Shown here one piece after another: positions 24,256 through 37,110 of a stretch of 64,000 nt of DNA. Numbering within the stretch: the stretch's first letter is position 1; each line of letters opens with the position of its first letter. Below the pieces are notes generated by a model that worked only from the letters and a program-made list of their open reading frames with translations, was not told the origin of the DNA and did not search any database. This DNA comes from Cryptomeria japonica (Eukaryota; Streptophyta; Pinopsida; Cupressales; Cupressaceae). Made by a program: the position numbers and the translations under genes. The stretch covers positions 1 through 64,000 of the forward strand of contig NW_026729196.1 of the NCBI RefSeq assembly GCF_030272615.1, read 5' to 3'.

Positions 24256-27200
24256 AACCGGAGGTGGGGGGATGGAGCCTAACGAGGAGCTAACCTCAAC
24301 TCCCATCCAGGGGGTGTAAAGGCACCCACGGTGGGGGATGGACTAACGACAACCGGAAGGAAGGCAGGACCCCACCCATAGCAATTAACGAGGACCCCGG
24401 GCCAGCATTACTTTCCCTCCAGCCTTCACTTCCACCCGGCCATCCTGAAGTTCTCCCCTCACCTATTGGCCGTCCTTTCTATCCTGGGAGTTCACCAAGA
24501 CATTAGTTTTGATTGGCCAGGCAAGACAGTTGTTAATTGCCCGGATGGAAGGTAGTCCTCAGCATCCTCCTTTGTTTCCGGCTTCATTAGTGCCCTATCT
24601 CTTTGATTAGCCGGCCTATTGTCGGAAGGTAGTGGCTGGACAGTTGTTCTTGTTAACTTTCCGAAGGTATACTCCTAAACTGGATGGAACTCAACGAGGA
24701 GCTACCCGGATGAGGAGCTACCCGGGCCCCTACTATTCTATGGTAGGGAGGGTAGATTAATTGGATTGTTCGTTCAACTGGAAGGAAGCTAAACAAATGC
24801 TAGTTGAGGGAGAGCCGGGATGGGAGGAGATATTTAGAAAGAATCAGTGGGGCCTGATGCCAAATTCAAGCATGCTCGAACCGGGAAGATCCGGGAAGGT
24901 AAACAGCCAGAAAGCATGCTCTAGATTAGTTGGATGGATGGAACTCGGTAGTCCTGGCCTAACATTCTGAGAAGACTGGGATGGGTTGGGAGAGATAGTT
25001 CAAGGGCCTGCTAACATGAGATTGCTTTCCTGCTTCCCGGGTTGGATTGCTTTATACCTCACCCGTTGCCTCTAATGGATGGATATAGATTAGTTTGGCC
25101 CATGCTTAAAGATAGAGATCTTCCGACTGAGTTAGCGCTGCTTCACCCCTCCTACCCGTACACCCCCGGTCTCGCTATCTGCTATCTTCATCAACGCCCG
25201 CCGCCCGAAGCTATTAGTCGCTGTCGCTGAGGCCGGGAGGTAGTCCCTCTTTATCGAAGAGAAGGATTGTTCGGATGGAAGGCCCTACAATTCTATGGGG
25301 ATTGAAAGGAAGGATGGATGTCCGGATGGAAGTCACATCAACTTCTGGATAGCTCGGTCACGCGAGAAATAGCTCGGTCACATAAACTTATGGCTGGATA
25401 GCTCGGTCAAGGTAGTGAACTTCTGGCTAGAATAATATAATAATAGGGGCTCGGCTTCGAGAAATAGCTTTCCTACAACTCGAGGCATCGCATCATCAAC
25501 AACTATAAGAAGGAGGGCAACCGGAAGGAATCGGTAGGAAGGTCTTCCGGACAACCGGAAGGAAGTAACAATAACTATTCCCTGGGGCCACCGGGGGGAG
25601 GCACCCAACAGCATGAGAAAGTCTGGGTCATAACACCCCCGTCGCCTCATTAACTCTAGTTGGAGCCCTAGCCTGTTCATTAACGAGGAGAATTGGGTGA
25701 GAGGCAAGGAGCACCTGATGGGCTGAAGGGTGAGAGGCAAGGAGCACCTGCGCTGGGATATAGAGATAGGGCACCCCCGGTTAGCATCTCCAGCTATTAG
25801 TCGTTACTCGGCGGGATAGCTAATACAAATACCCGGTTCAGGATGGATCGGTCCGAGCATCAATCTAGTTTAGTTGCCATCCGAGGTCACCTTCTTTCCT
25901 TAGTCCTTGCCCTCACCCACGGTATCAAGTGAGTTAGGTCATTCCATCCTACCCGGGGAGGAGGGCGGCGCAGGCGTGTGTGGGGTTGGGTGGGAGATTC
26001 TAGTTGCTAAGGGTGGGACTCTAGTTTCATAATAGAATAATAGGGCTCGATTCTATACGTAACATGCCTACAGGGTGGGTGGGCCCCTCTCTTTATTAGT
26101 TCTAGGGTAGATAGAGATCGATGTGAGAAAATTCTTATTGAACCGAAATCAATGTCGTTTGCCTGTAGGGCTTCCTGGGAGTGATGATCCAACGGTCTTG
26201 AGCTAGCCATCCTTCACTGCTCCATCCTACAGGACCACCGGGGGCCACTCTTTACACCCCCGGATGGACACCCCCAGTAGTCTACTCCCTCCGAAAGCAA
26301 GCACAGTAGTCTACTCCCTCGCTAACTAATGATTCCTTCCGTTTCTCAACAATAAAGCAATAGCCAAACAATCAATTAGCTCCTCCGGCTATGGAAAGTG
26401 TTTCTACGGGCCCATAGTCTAAAGCTACTTCCGGTTGAACCCCTGTGGGAGGACTAGCTATAGAAAGTGAACTCCCTTCCGAGCCCAACAAATAGATATT
26501 TCCTGGGCCTGGGGCTTCCTTCCTGAGTTAGTCCCGGTTGAACGAGAAAGAATAGCTAGTCCTCCCAACCTCGTTCATTCTCTCCCTGCCTCCTTGAGCT
26601 GTGAACGAGGATAATTCCCACCGTTCAGGGGTGAAGGGTTCCTATCCCGTCCTCCATCCCCGGTGAAGGATGGCTAATTAATATCTCCCTTCCGAACAAT
26701 CTAACAACTATGGTAGGCGCCCTTAGAATAGTAGGGCGATTATCTAACTTCTTTTTATCTTGTCCGTCCTCCTACCTTTTTGTTCTCTGGGCTTGCCTTC
26801 CTTCCTGCTGATTGAACCGGCCGGGTAGCCGGATAGAACAATCCAACATCCTTCGAGAAAGAGCGAGGGAGCCGAACAGGGGGTGGGTGTAAAGGGTGGC
26901 AATGAAGCCGGGGGTGAGGGAAGGGCTCTTCTCGACAATACTAGATAGGCCAGCCATAACTACGTCTATCCAGCCATAAAAAACTACATCGGTCTTCCTG
27001 TTCTCAACAATAAAGCCGGATGGAGAGCAGGTAGTTGGGCTAGTTAACTACTATCCTGGGGGTGAAGGCCCTAAGAGAACTTGATATCCCCCGGACCAGC
27101 TTGACTGCCCCTTATTATATTATTCGAACTAGATATGGGGAAGTTCTAACCGGTTATCCATAAAATGGAGCTACCGATGGGCACAGCTATTTGTTTTCAC

Positions 27201-28813
27201 CCACGGTTAAGAAAGACTATCCCCGGGGCGTAGGTTCCATATCTAGAGAGGGGTCACCGCTCCATCCTTCACTCAACCGAACTGGCTTCTTTCTCTACCT
27301 ACGTGATAGCCTATAGTTGCCCCCCGCCCGTTATCGCATTGTTGGCCCGGATAGCCTCCCCCTACTATTTGAAGGGCATTAAGTTCCATCCGTTAACAAA
27401 TTGATTGCCCGGTACTCCCTCCAACTCCACAGCTTCACCCCCGGTTGCTCCATCCTCACCCACGGTCAAGGGCTCCATCGGTAGAGAAGGGTAGTAGTTG
27501 AGTGAAGAAGGAGAATAACAATCACCCGTTTATCTGAGAAAGAGAAGTGCCCGCGTAAGTTTCCACTGTCCATCGGGGCTACCCTCCCTTTACACCCCCG
27601 GTTAGGGGGCTTCTATTTTGTTTGGCCCACCAGCAAAGCAAAATAGATTTTGTTGGGATGCTCCTTCACTCAACCGGGGGTGTGGGAAGGTCAACAGCCA
27701 GAAAGCATGCTCAGGGAGGCTCGAAAGCTCAGGTAGGCGGGACTTACTCCTTATTCTAGCAGGTTGATTAATTGACGAGTTGTTAATTATCCAATGATAG
27801 AAAGGGCTCGGGCAACTATAGGTAGGACGGCTCCATCGGATGGGAGTTGCCATCCCGTGTAGGAGGCAGGAGTAGCTCCAACTAGAATAGCTCAATTCCT
27901 TTCTCGTCGATGCCGGAAGGTGTTAACTAATCAATCTACTTCCGCCATAGAATAGTAGGGGGCCTCCCACCGTGCAGGGGTGAAGGCGGATAGATGTTAG
28001 CGAATGTTAGGCCAATCCAACTTCAACAATAGATAGTAGGGGCCGAGGACTTCCTTCCCTTCCTAGATTTCAATCGGGGGTGTGGGGAGGCGGCTAGAAC
28101 TGCCTCCCTCGTCGAGTTTTGTTTGCAGGGCCCTGATGATCATTAACGAGGGAGTATGAATTCACTTTATCGGAAGGGAGCACCAACTCATGTTACGTAG
28201 ATAGTCAACACCAGATTCTATACGTGATAGCCGCCTAACTAAGATTCCAACTAGAATTATAAGGGGCTAGCAGGTTGATCCCTTTAGCCCCCCACCCTGG
28301 GGATGGGTGGGAAGATATAGTTAGGTGGGAGGATATAGATTGTGGGGGGTTCTATTCCCTAGCTCGCTCGGATAGTTAGACTAATGTTAGCAGGCCCTTG
28401 AGAAACTATTAGCTAGGAAAACCGGCCAATCCAACTCGTGGACTACCGAGGCTTTAACTATTCTACTTCCGGTTGCCCATAGAATTTTAGGACAACTAGA
28501 ATAAGATAAGGGACTTCAGGAGGCAGGCCAGTCTACACTTCATTAGCCAGTTGCCTTCCAGAGTTCAGAAGGAGATAACATGAGAGTTGGGAGCCGAACA
28601 ATCCATAGAAACTTTGGAGGGAGCAAAGGAGCAAGCAGCAGAACCTCGCCCGCTATTCCTGTCCCAGCCAAACCTACCCGGGGGTGCCCCTATTGCATGC
28701 AGTAGAAAACTTTGGATGGGTTCATCGGCAGGGAGTATAAAGGCACAGTATAAAGGATGGTCACACTTGCCTGGGGGTTCAGGATGGTCTAAACTATCTG
28801 TTGGTCATGGAGC

Positions 28814-28883
28814 TGTAGGATAGGTAGTTGTTCTCGCACTAACTGCTAACTCGTAGGATAGGTAGTTGTTATCGCACTAACTC
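28814..28883 (+). repeat. 39-bp period tandem duplication
   Basis: GTAGGATAGGTAGTTGTT followed by a variable base and TCGCACTAACT occurs at 28814-28844 and 28853-28883. Confidence 0.8.
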
Positions 28884-28997
28884 AATCAATCGAGGGTGCC
28901 CAAACAATCAATGAATCGAGGGGGACGGATGGATGCAAAGAAAGTTGTCCAGGCTCTACGGGCAGGGCTCAGTAGGGGGCCCCGTGCCAGTAACATC

Positions 28998-29036
28998 TTC
29001 TCTCAAACCTGCCGCCGTTCTCTCAAACCTGCCGCC
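28998..29036 (+). repeat. 20-bp period tandem duplication
   Basis: TTCTCTCAAACCTGCCGCC occurs at 28998-29016 and 29018-29036. A second small duplication, TCAACCTGCTGTCCATC, follows at 29106-29122 and 29146-29162. Confidence 0.8.
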
Positions 29037-30088
29037 TTCTGTTCCTGCCGGCGATCTCTGCTTTGCTCGAGTAGGGACCTTCGGTTAGAACGATCGAAGG
29101 TAAGATCAACCTGCTGTCCATCGACATCTATTGCTGCTTATCCTCTCAACCTGCTGTCCATCCTTCCTTACTTCCTATGAACCGGTTGTCGTTAATGCAG
29201 CCTGCTGATTGAACCATCCATCCAGCCAGAACCCACCTGAAGGCCCTTCCTACACCCCCGGTAGCTCGAACAATCCAATGAAGCCGGGTAACCTTCGACA
29301 GGTAATGAGTTAGGCTATCACGTATATAATCTGGCCGAGGAACCTACCTTCTTTCCTGAACCCTCGGTTGATGAATAGAACTTAATGCCCTTCAAATAGT
29401 AGGGGGAGGCTACCCGGGGGCCTATAGTTTATTTGGGCGGGGGGTTGCCACTGGTTCTCTCTTCCACTGGTGGCAACTTTATTGAGCTTTGGCCACTGGT
29501 TCGGTGCTGCTGGCCCTACAATTCTATGGGGCTGGACTTCCTGACTTTGCTGCTGGCGCTGGACTTCCGTTTTCCGAACAACTACTCGGGGAATTGTTCA
29601 CTACTGGAGCTACCGATGGTCCGGTTGTCGTGGAGGATGGATGGATACTTTCGTCGAACTCTCGTTGAAACTGGTATGGGTCTCGTTGACCTTACTTCCG
29701 ATTATAGTGGTATGGGTCGGAGCTACTTCCTTCCGGATAGAGATTAGCCTAATCTAGCTCCGTGGGTGGGAGGAACGAACTGCCCTATCTATAAAGCTTG
29801 CCTTAACTGAACACGGAAAACTATAGCCTTCGACTATTTCTGAAGGCTAGTTAACCGACTCAACATTGTTTGGATGGGAGGACAAGAACTTCACTGCTGG
29901 AGCGGACAGGAAAGAAAGAACAAGAGTCCAAGCTTCCCTTCAACGATAGGAAGTTAGGGCCCCAGGGCCTAATTCATAGGGCCCCGGGAATCTGTTACCA
30001 TCAAGAGTGGGTGGGGCATCGGTCAGCTTCCCCGGGCTAGCTAATTACTCGATCGGGGGTGTGTGTAGGCGGGTGGCCCTTTCCCATC

Positions 30089-30127
30089 AGCCCAGCATCT
30101 TCATCAGTTTAGCCCAGCATCTTCATC
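30089..30127 (+). repeat. 17-bp direct repeat pair
   Basis: AGCCCAGCATCTTCATC occurs at 30089-30105 and 30111-30127. Confidence 0.75.
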
Positions 30128-32318
30128 TTGCCGGTAGGGCCCATGCGACCTTCCTATGAACCGGTTGTCGTTAACTCGTTACTGCCTTCCGGTTGAGTTA
30201 AGTTCGAGATCGATCTTGACCAACTATCTCCGGAACAACTAGAATTCCCTATGAACACCCCTTACTATTCTAAGGCTAGCAAGCTTATTAATTAAGCCCG
30301 GCCTCCCACCCCCAGGGCCCGGTTATCTAACCCTTTATCGCCCCCACCCTGCATTAGAACTAGGTAGGGGCCCGAACCGCATCTCGATTCTATACGTAAC
30401 ATGCCCCCCCCTCTCCCACTTCGATTTGTTCCATTGATGAATCGACCGATCAACGACCTCTCCGGGTTCCCTCCCCCACCAGCTAATCTACCTCCCGCAA
30501 TATACTATCCCTCTTTCTCGAATCTAGCAGGGCCCATAGAATTGGGCGGGGGCCCCATAGAATTGTAGGGCGAGAGGAGCCCTCTAATTAATCTGCCTGC
30601 GGCGAATAAGCAAATATCGAGACCCCCCTACAATTCTATGGGCTCGAATCTGTCAATTAATCAGCCCTTTTTTTGCTAGAATCGAGCAATATCGAGAGAA
30701 GCCGGGGGTTAATTCTTGACTGGAGCCTGCTAGCCCTTCAAATAGTAGGGGGAGGGTTCTCGATATTTGCAACTAGAATTGTTACTCTAGCAGGCTCATT
30801 GGCCCTGCGCTGATGGGTCTCGATATTTGCTCGATTCTAGCCCTCGGGCTGCTCGAATTGACTATTATTAGGCAGAGGGTTATATATCATTTAGGGAGGG
30901 CTGCTCTCGCCCGGCTGGGGCCCCCGGCAAGGGCTAGCAGGCAGATTAATAAAGAGGGATCGCTGGGAAGGTTAATATTGTTGCCGGGTTGGGTGGGAGT
31001 GATAGAGCAAAGTGGTTGGTGAAGTCGTTCATACTCCTATAACAGGACCCGACCTCCACTTCTTGCTTGTCTCTCCATCCATCTCTCGGTGAAGAGGACC
31101 GAACGCTCAAGCGAGATGCTCATGAAGAGCGAGGCCCTTTAGGCGGGACTCGACCCGGAACCTATCGGACGAAAGCTGGGATGGGATTCGCTACCACAGC
31201 TGAGAGAGAGAGAGGTTTAGATTGCCTCATCCCGCCTCGGAAACGTTGGTTGGCCGATGTCGAGCGGTGATCCCCTACTTGTCGAGTCGGCGGGGGAGGA
31301 GGGGGAAAGGATCGATAGGGATCAGGAGTTCGGATGGATCGATAGCTGGCCCTATAGCCGTTTGGTGAAAGGATTAGTCAGCTGGAGATAGAGATGGGGA
31401 TGTTCCGATATGAGCGCTTTCACTGCCCCTCCTTCCCTGAATGATGAGATAGGGATGAGCAGGTGGATGGCCGACTCGATGATATATCTTCCAATCGGTT
31501 CAAAGGTCGGGTTGGATGGGATGGATGATAGGGTGGACCATTTCATCAGGTCGAGTGGCGCTCCCTTGGGCGTGACAGCGCTCCGCTACTGGAGGGTGGG
31601 TGGCTTTACTGCTGCTCCCTCTCCCATTGACTGACGGCCCACTAACGCTAGCCCTCGCTTGGGGTGGGAGATGATGGGATTGATCGGGTGGGTGGGAATC
31701 ATAGGGCGATTGCCTATTCCTTCCATCGCATCGCCTCCTTTGCATCGGATGGAGTAGCAGGCCCAAGGGTTACTGGATAGAATCCCGGCCAGGGGGGGAA
31801 CGTATCAACAACTGGTTCCGGGGAGGGGAGAGGGTGAAGCGGGCAATCGATCGCCTATAGAGAGTAGGGCGCGTTCTCGTCGAGCCCTCAAATTCTATGG
31901 AGGTCAGACGAGAGGGTTCGTGACTCGACCTTCAGACCGGGAGATTGAGGAGTGAAGTCCAAGCGGGGAGATTGAGGGAGTTCCGGGACCGGGGAGCCGA
32001 CGCTCGCTAAAGCCGGCGCGCCCTCTTTATTCCTCAAAAAACTCGCCGCTTGAAATCTCAATCCCAATCAGAAACTGCCTGCTAGAGAAGGAGTAGTGTA
32101 TCATAGGAGTATGAACAACTGGATCCATTTCATTTTGAGGCGAGATGAAGGTTGGACTCGATTCCTCTTATTATAGCGTCATTCTAGCGTCATTCGCAAC
32201 TATCGAGTGGAGGGGGGGGGCTAGCAGGCTAATGGCGGGGTATAGTTATGAACTGAGGCCACCCATAGAATTGTAGGGCAGGCGGATTAATGAACTGATT
32301 AATGGCAACTATCGAGTG

Positions 32319-32363
32319 CCCCTACTATTCTATGGGGGTTAATCCATAGAAAATAGTAGGGCC
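32319..32363. repeat. Compound double stem-loop, copy 2
   Basis: CCCCTACTATTCTATGGGGG is joined by TTAATC to CCATAGAAAATAGTAGGGCC. It is the same two-element arrangement as 5353-5398, with the unusual GAAAATAG core conserved in the second half. The compound was therefore copied as a unit. Confidence 0.8.
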
Positions 32364-32570
32364 GGGCGGGAATCGTCAGTTGGTGGGTGGGGGGTAATAG
32401 GATAGACCCGCTCCCACTCGATCGATCGGATAGTGGGCCCCCCTCTCCGATTCAATTCAAGGGATAGGGCGGCTTTGGGATCAATGGTTCGGGTCGGGAT
32501 TAATGGTGAAGGGTGGGTGGGAAGCCCTTTTATTCTAGCTCGATTCTAGAACTATTTTAGCGTTACTCTA

Positions 32571-32613
32571 GCCCCCTACTATTCTATGGGCTCCCCTACA
32601 ATTCGGCTGGGGG
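32571..32613. repeat. Family A pair with different right arms
   Basis: A TACTATTCTATGGG element (32571-32591) is followed two bases later by a TACAATTCGGCTGGGGG element (32593-32613). The CGGCTGGGG right arm also occurs with the TACTATT left half near 39541-39561. Confidence 0.75.
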
Positions 32614-33632
32614 ATTATAGCAAGTTAATCTCAAATTGACTGGGGGGCCCCCCAAGGGCCCAACTATAGTAGTTCATCCCCGCATCTGAAATGCGATACA
32701 GCTGGGAGCCCTACTATTCTCAATGGCATAAGCCCTATCTGTCTATACACATTTATTGGTAGCCATCATTGGTCATTGGTATTGGTAGTCGTAACCGAGG
32801 TAGGTGCATGGGGTGGGTGGGGGGAGATAGTTAGCTCGGACAGGGGCAAAAACCCCATTCAATAAGGTAGGCCCGCCCCTATATTATCTAGATATCTTCC
32901 GGTTCCATCCCATCCTCGTACTGCAGTATGAGGTGGGTTCTCCGACACCAATATGAACCCAGTGCATGGGAGATCCTAAGCACCGGCAGCAGGGGATATG
33001 AGTGAGTTCGGCCAATAAGCATATGAATCAGCTGTTGGTTAGCCCTATCTATCCATTTATCTATCTACTGTATGCGAAGCCCTACTATCTATAGGGCCAT
33101 ATCTTTATGAATGGCCAGGAGATGTATATACCTCTTTGTCTGCGAGAAACCGAATATTCATGTTTCGCTCCCGGGCAACAACCTACAGGCTCGCAGAGAG
33201 AGATACTGTTACGCCCCGTAGGGTGCTGCCGAGGTGCGCAGAATAGAACCCCCCACTTAGGCCCATAGAATAGTAGGGGCCCCCCCACCCTACAGATAAA
33301 GCGTTGTTTAACTCCGGAAGGCTTCCTCCCCTGCATACTAAGAGAGCCATAAAATGTCGAGGGGCCCTGCATGCATTTGCCTAGAGTTCCCACCCACCCG
33401 ACTATGCCCCCCACCCAACCCCACAGGCGTATAGAATCTGGGCAGTTGACCCGCCCCTACTATTCGAAGCCCGGGTAGTTCTCGTTTCAGCAGGTTATCG
33501 GGCTTCACCAATGTAGGGGCGGCATTATTGCAAGTAAGGGTATAGTTCCTTATTAATCAGTGCCCTACTATTCTATGGATACGCCTGCTAGCCCTTTAGA
33601 TAGTAGGGGGCCACCACAACTATTGCCACCCA

Positions 33633-33677
33633 CCCCCCCTACTATTTGAAGGGAATCCCCATAGAATAGTAGGGGGC
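33633..33677. repeat. Inverted pair of family A elements forming one large hairpin
   Basis: CCCCCTACTATT (33635-33646) and AATAGTAGGGGG (33665-33676) are perfect 12-bp inverted arms around an 18-nt loop. Each half is itself a complete element (TTGAAGGG type and CCATAGAATAG type). Confidence 0.8.
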
Positions 33678-33700
33678 TAGAGTACGGGAGTCAAAATGAT

Positions 33701-34620
33701 GGATCGAATCTGGGTGGGGCACACTGGGCTAAAATTTCGTGCGTGCTTTAGACCACCCGGCCAACCCAGCATTGCCAATAAAGCAGTGGGTGGGCCCTTC
33801 CCATCCACTGCTGGGCCCACCCACAAAGGGTTGATTCCAACCAGCATGCCTCGCAATCGTTGTCAACGTCATCATGACTCGCAACCGTTCGTTCTAAGCT
33901 AACCTTCTAAGCTAAAGAATATAGCCCGACCGGAGTGCTACTAGGTATAGATAGTACCTAAGGTCCTGGGAGGGTTTTAAGGATCAATGGGGACCCCTCC
34001 TCACTCTCTCGTACGGATGATGCTCCCGGATGACCGAACCCTGGTCCTAATTGCTACGACCAACTGGGATCGATGAGGCGCAATAAGCTTTGGGTGGGAT
34101 AATACAGAAGTGGGATGTGGGGCTCTGTCGTTCCTATAGTTCCCGGACTTGAGACCGGCAGCCGGCCAGTGTTATATACGTTATAGTCGATCCAATCGGG
34201 CCATCCACTAACTATTGCTGTGAGAAGTACACAATTGCCAGGGCCTATAGGAACTTGAGTAGGGCCTAAATAAACTATAGGCACCAGCCGATCTATCAGT
34301 GGTTGGAGCAGCTTTCTTTCATTATTGCCTCCGATTGCTGTGAGAGTTGTACCTCTATTGAATCGTTTCCTGTACCTCTATTGGAACGGAACCGCCGGAC
34401 CCTGCAAAGAATTGCGAATTAATTCAAAGAGGGGGCCGGGCGGCATCTGCGCCCATCACGAGAACGGGAGTGAAGGTTGTATATGGTAGCGATAAAGGGC
34501 ACCACTAAGTTGGATGTTATCATCCATTATCTACGTCATATGACTCGCAAAAAACTGGGTGGCCACTGAAAAGAACCCAGAAGATAACTCGCTTATTGAG
34601 ACATGTGACGTATATAGACA
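33701..34620. other. Unique-looking spacer, no gene recognised
   Basis: Only degenerate family C traces (near 34160 and 34600) and a CCACCCACA/TGGGTGGGC pair near 33785-33825. No tRNA or protein signature. Confidence 0.45.
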
Positions 34621-36735
34621 GCTAAGCTTCTAAACGAAGCAATGAAGAATGGGTTGAATGGCGGCCAAACCATCGTAATATCATTCATTAGGCCAAACCA
34701 TCCTTATGGCTCATTAGGCCAAACCATCCTAGTGCCAGATTCTATACGTAACATGCCCCCCCGCCCCAACAACTATAGACGGTACGGCCGAAGGCCCAAC
34801 CCCGGAGAGGAGAGGGCCTTTCATTCACTCTCCGGCACCCCCACCCCCAACCCCATCTTTTTTTTCTTGACGGCCTTACCCCCCCAGATATTTTCTCTAC
34901 AGCCTCCTCCCCACCCAATTCTAGTAGTAATTGCTCAGACCTTTCCTTGCCCCCACCCCAGAGACCATCGATTTATAGCCCACCCCCATTGCCGGGGAAG
35001 GCCCCCCGAAAGCCCCCACCCCCAACAACACAGAACAGCGGCCTATGCTTATTCTAGCCTCCTACCATTCTAAAGGGCTAGCGGGCTGATTAATTGACTG
35101 ATTAATCTAGTGGGAGGGCCCCTCGACATTCTATGGTAGTTGGGGGGTTATATTCCCTCTCCCGGATCAGCTTCTCTATTCCGATTCACCCCGATTGACG
35201 ATACTTGGGGCCCCCGGGGTGATCAAATGCTCAATCTCATTACCTACGGCCCTTTACTGGGTCTGGATCTCCCTGTCTCCGGTTCGAGCCATTGAAGTGG
35301 GGGATAACTCTAATTGGAGCGGTGGGAGAACGATCGATATCTATCTATGGGGCACATAAGGAGCCTTGATCCATGGAAAGCCGGGGATAAGACTTCTCGG
35401 TGGGTCGGGTGGGTCCAATGAACGAGAAAGGAGCTGGACCGGAGCGATTGAGGGACCACGGGAGATGGAAACAGGGGTATGGGTTGATCGAGGAGCCTAA
35501 CTCAAATATGAGAAAACTCTTAGAGTCCCTTCTTCTTCCTACCCCAGCCACTATCTATCTGGTTCAGCTCTCTCCATCCATCTGGTTCGGGACTAGAGGC
35601 ACTGCATCCACTACAGCAGCTTGGGGGAAGGGGTTGATCGGGGGTCTATTGAATGCCGATTAGAGCTCCCCCAACAGAAGCCTGATTGACTGACTTGGGT
35701 TCCTTCCTAGGATGGGAATCGAAGCATTTTACTTTCGTTGCATCTCCGAACGGATCGTGACCCGCCACTTATCAACTATTGCCTCCCACCCACCACTACG
35801 ACTGAACCATTAATGAATGCCCTTTCTGGCTCTTATCCCTCCTGCCGATTCTGCTGGCGCGGCGGGATGGGATAGAATCATTTCATGGTCCTACTCCTTC
35901 AATTACCACCCACCCAACCCTGGGTCAACCAATCACTCACTCCCATCAGCAGAGAATAGAAGTGGGTCATCAGACGATGGAAAGGCTATTCAACCACTAC
36001 TGGAATGATGGCTAGAGAAAGAGATTCCGTTCTGTCAGCGGGACTTGCTCCTCCCAGCCGAATTGGGCGGGTCCCACCCGCTGGTTGCAATTGTATTAGC
36101 GGCTAAAATGAGTCGTCAGGATTCATGAGTAGGGGAAATGAGTAGGGGGGAGTGCCCCCTACAATTCTATGGGGGTGGGCATTTCCAGTTTTCTAGTAGG
36201 CGTATTACGTATAGAAACTGGTAAACTACCAGTAATAATTATTCATTCATCCGTCACTACTGAATATCCGGGAGGGAGCGAGATGCTATTATTCGCCAGG
36301 TAGTGCGCCAGTGTGGAATGTGCCAGTTGCAATAATCGCCGCCCTACGGGGACCTTTATCGATTCTATACGTAACATAGTAGCCGGCCATTACACCACCC
36401 CGCCCCCCCGGTTTGAATAGAAGGTCCCCTGCTTTTCTGGGGGGCCCGGGTAGGCAACGGGAATTCTAGTTGATGGGTGGGGGGCTAAGGTTCGGGTGGG
36501 CGGGAATCATAGTTCCCCAGGGGGGTTAGATTCCCTCCCACCCAACTATATCTCCCTCCCATCCCGGGTGGGAGGTCCCTTCTATCTCCTCCCACCCTCC
36601 CCTGGTGGGCAAATGCAGGGAATTCTAGTTCTAGATCTTCCCACCCACCCTGCATTGAACCCAACCCGTAACTAGAGTTGCCCAACTCATCTATATTGCC
36701 TACCACCCAACCCACGCTGCATGGGGAAACTTGCT
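34621..36735. other. Spacer with C-rich tract and scattered elements
   Basis: Exact family C at 34738-34757 and a truncated copy at 36361-36378. Family A lies near 35057, 35116 and 36158. The stretch 34750-35040 is strongly C-rich, which produces a 143-codon Pro-rich frame that I do not accept as a gene. 36470-36720 is a run of family B modules on both strands. Confidence 0.5.
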
Positions 36736-37110
36736 TGACTGCCTGCCTATGCCTAGCGATCTCGAACTGGTTATGCACTTGGATATGCAAGGAATGCATT
36801 GCTCCTGCTCCTCCTGCAATGGGGGCTGCTATCCCCGATGAACTCTGCTTGCTCTGGTGCTGGATATGCCACTTCCGCTCCACCAGAAGACTGGATCTAC
36901 TTTTCTTTCTTTATATGCTTCAACGACATCATCTACAGAATAATCACTGGCTAGATCAACTGCTACCGATGCTGCTAGTGGGAGCTTTCCTTTTTATCCC
37001 GGAGCTATCTCCGCATCTGCCTCTAGCACTGGAGAAGATACTCATGGTTCTCTAGCTAGTGGTACCTCTGCCTATGGTCTAGTTACTGGATAGCACCTGC
37101 GTCTATGTAT
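36736..37110 (+). other. Triplet-phased GCT/TCT/ACT-rich tract
   Basis: CTCCTGCTCCTCCTGCAATG, TCTGCTTGCTCTGGTGCTGG and GCCTCTAGCACTGGAG show three-base phasing with frame changes. It has the same texture as 17341-17940. No protein family is recognised. Confidence 0.45.

Larger units (their letters stand above)
20791..30250. repeat. 9.5-kb mosaic with a distinct repeat vocabulary
   Basis: Family A copies are sparse (near 22240, 24725, 25282, 26721, 27358, 27944, 28027, 29389, 29512). Other phrases recur instead on both strands: CACCCCCGGTTAGC, AACGAGGAGCTA, GGAAGGAAGG, GGGGGTGTGGG, GCCAGAAAGCATGCTC (24907 and 27695) and CTATGAACCGGTTGTCGTTAA (29177 and 30157). Open frames are short and unconvincing. 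The texture suggests a patchwork of small recombined segments. Family C occurs at 21686-21703, 26049-26068, 28190 and 28211. No gene was recognised. Confidence 0.55.
30251..33700. repeat. Dense family A/C/D cluster with a unique island
   Basis: Family A copies lie near 30262, 30532-30570, 30618, 30734, 31852, 31885, 32265, 32319-32363, 32571-32613, 32709, 33078, 33260, 33350, 33453, 33571, 33591 and 33633-33677. An exact family C copy lies at 30386-30405. The stretch 31030-31840 is largely unique. Its open frames (31067-31270, 31410-31634 and antisense) are not recognised. Confidence 0.7.

Noticed and set aside
34642-35073. 143-codon plus-strand open frame
   Set aside because: Its length follows from C-rich DNA that lacks stops. 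The translation is Pro/His-rich and contains a family C repeat.
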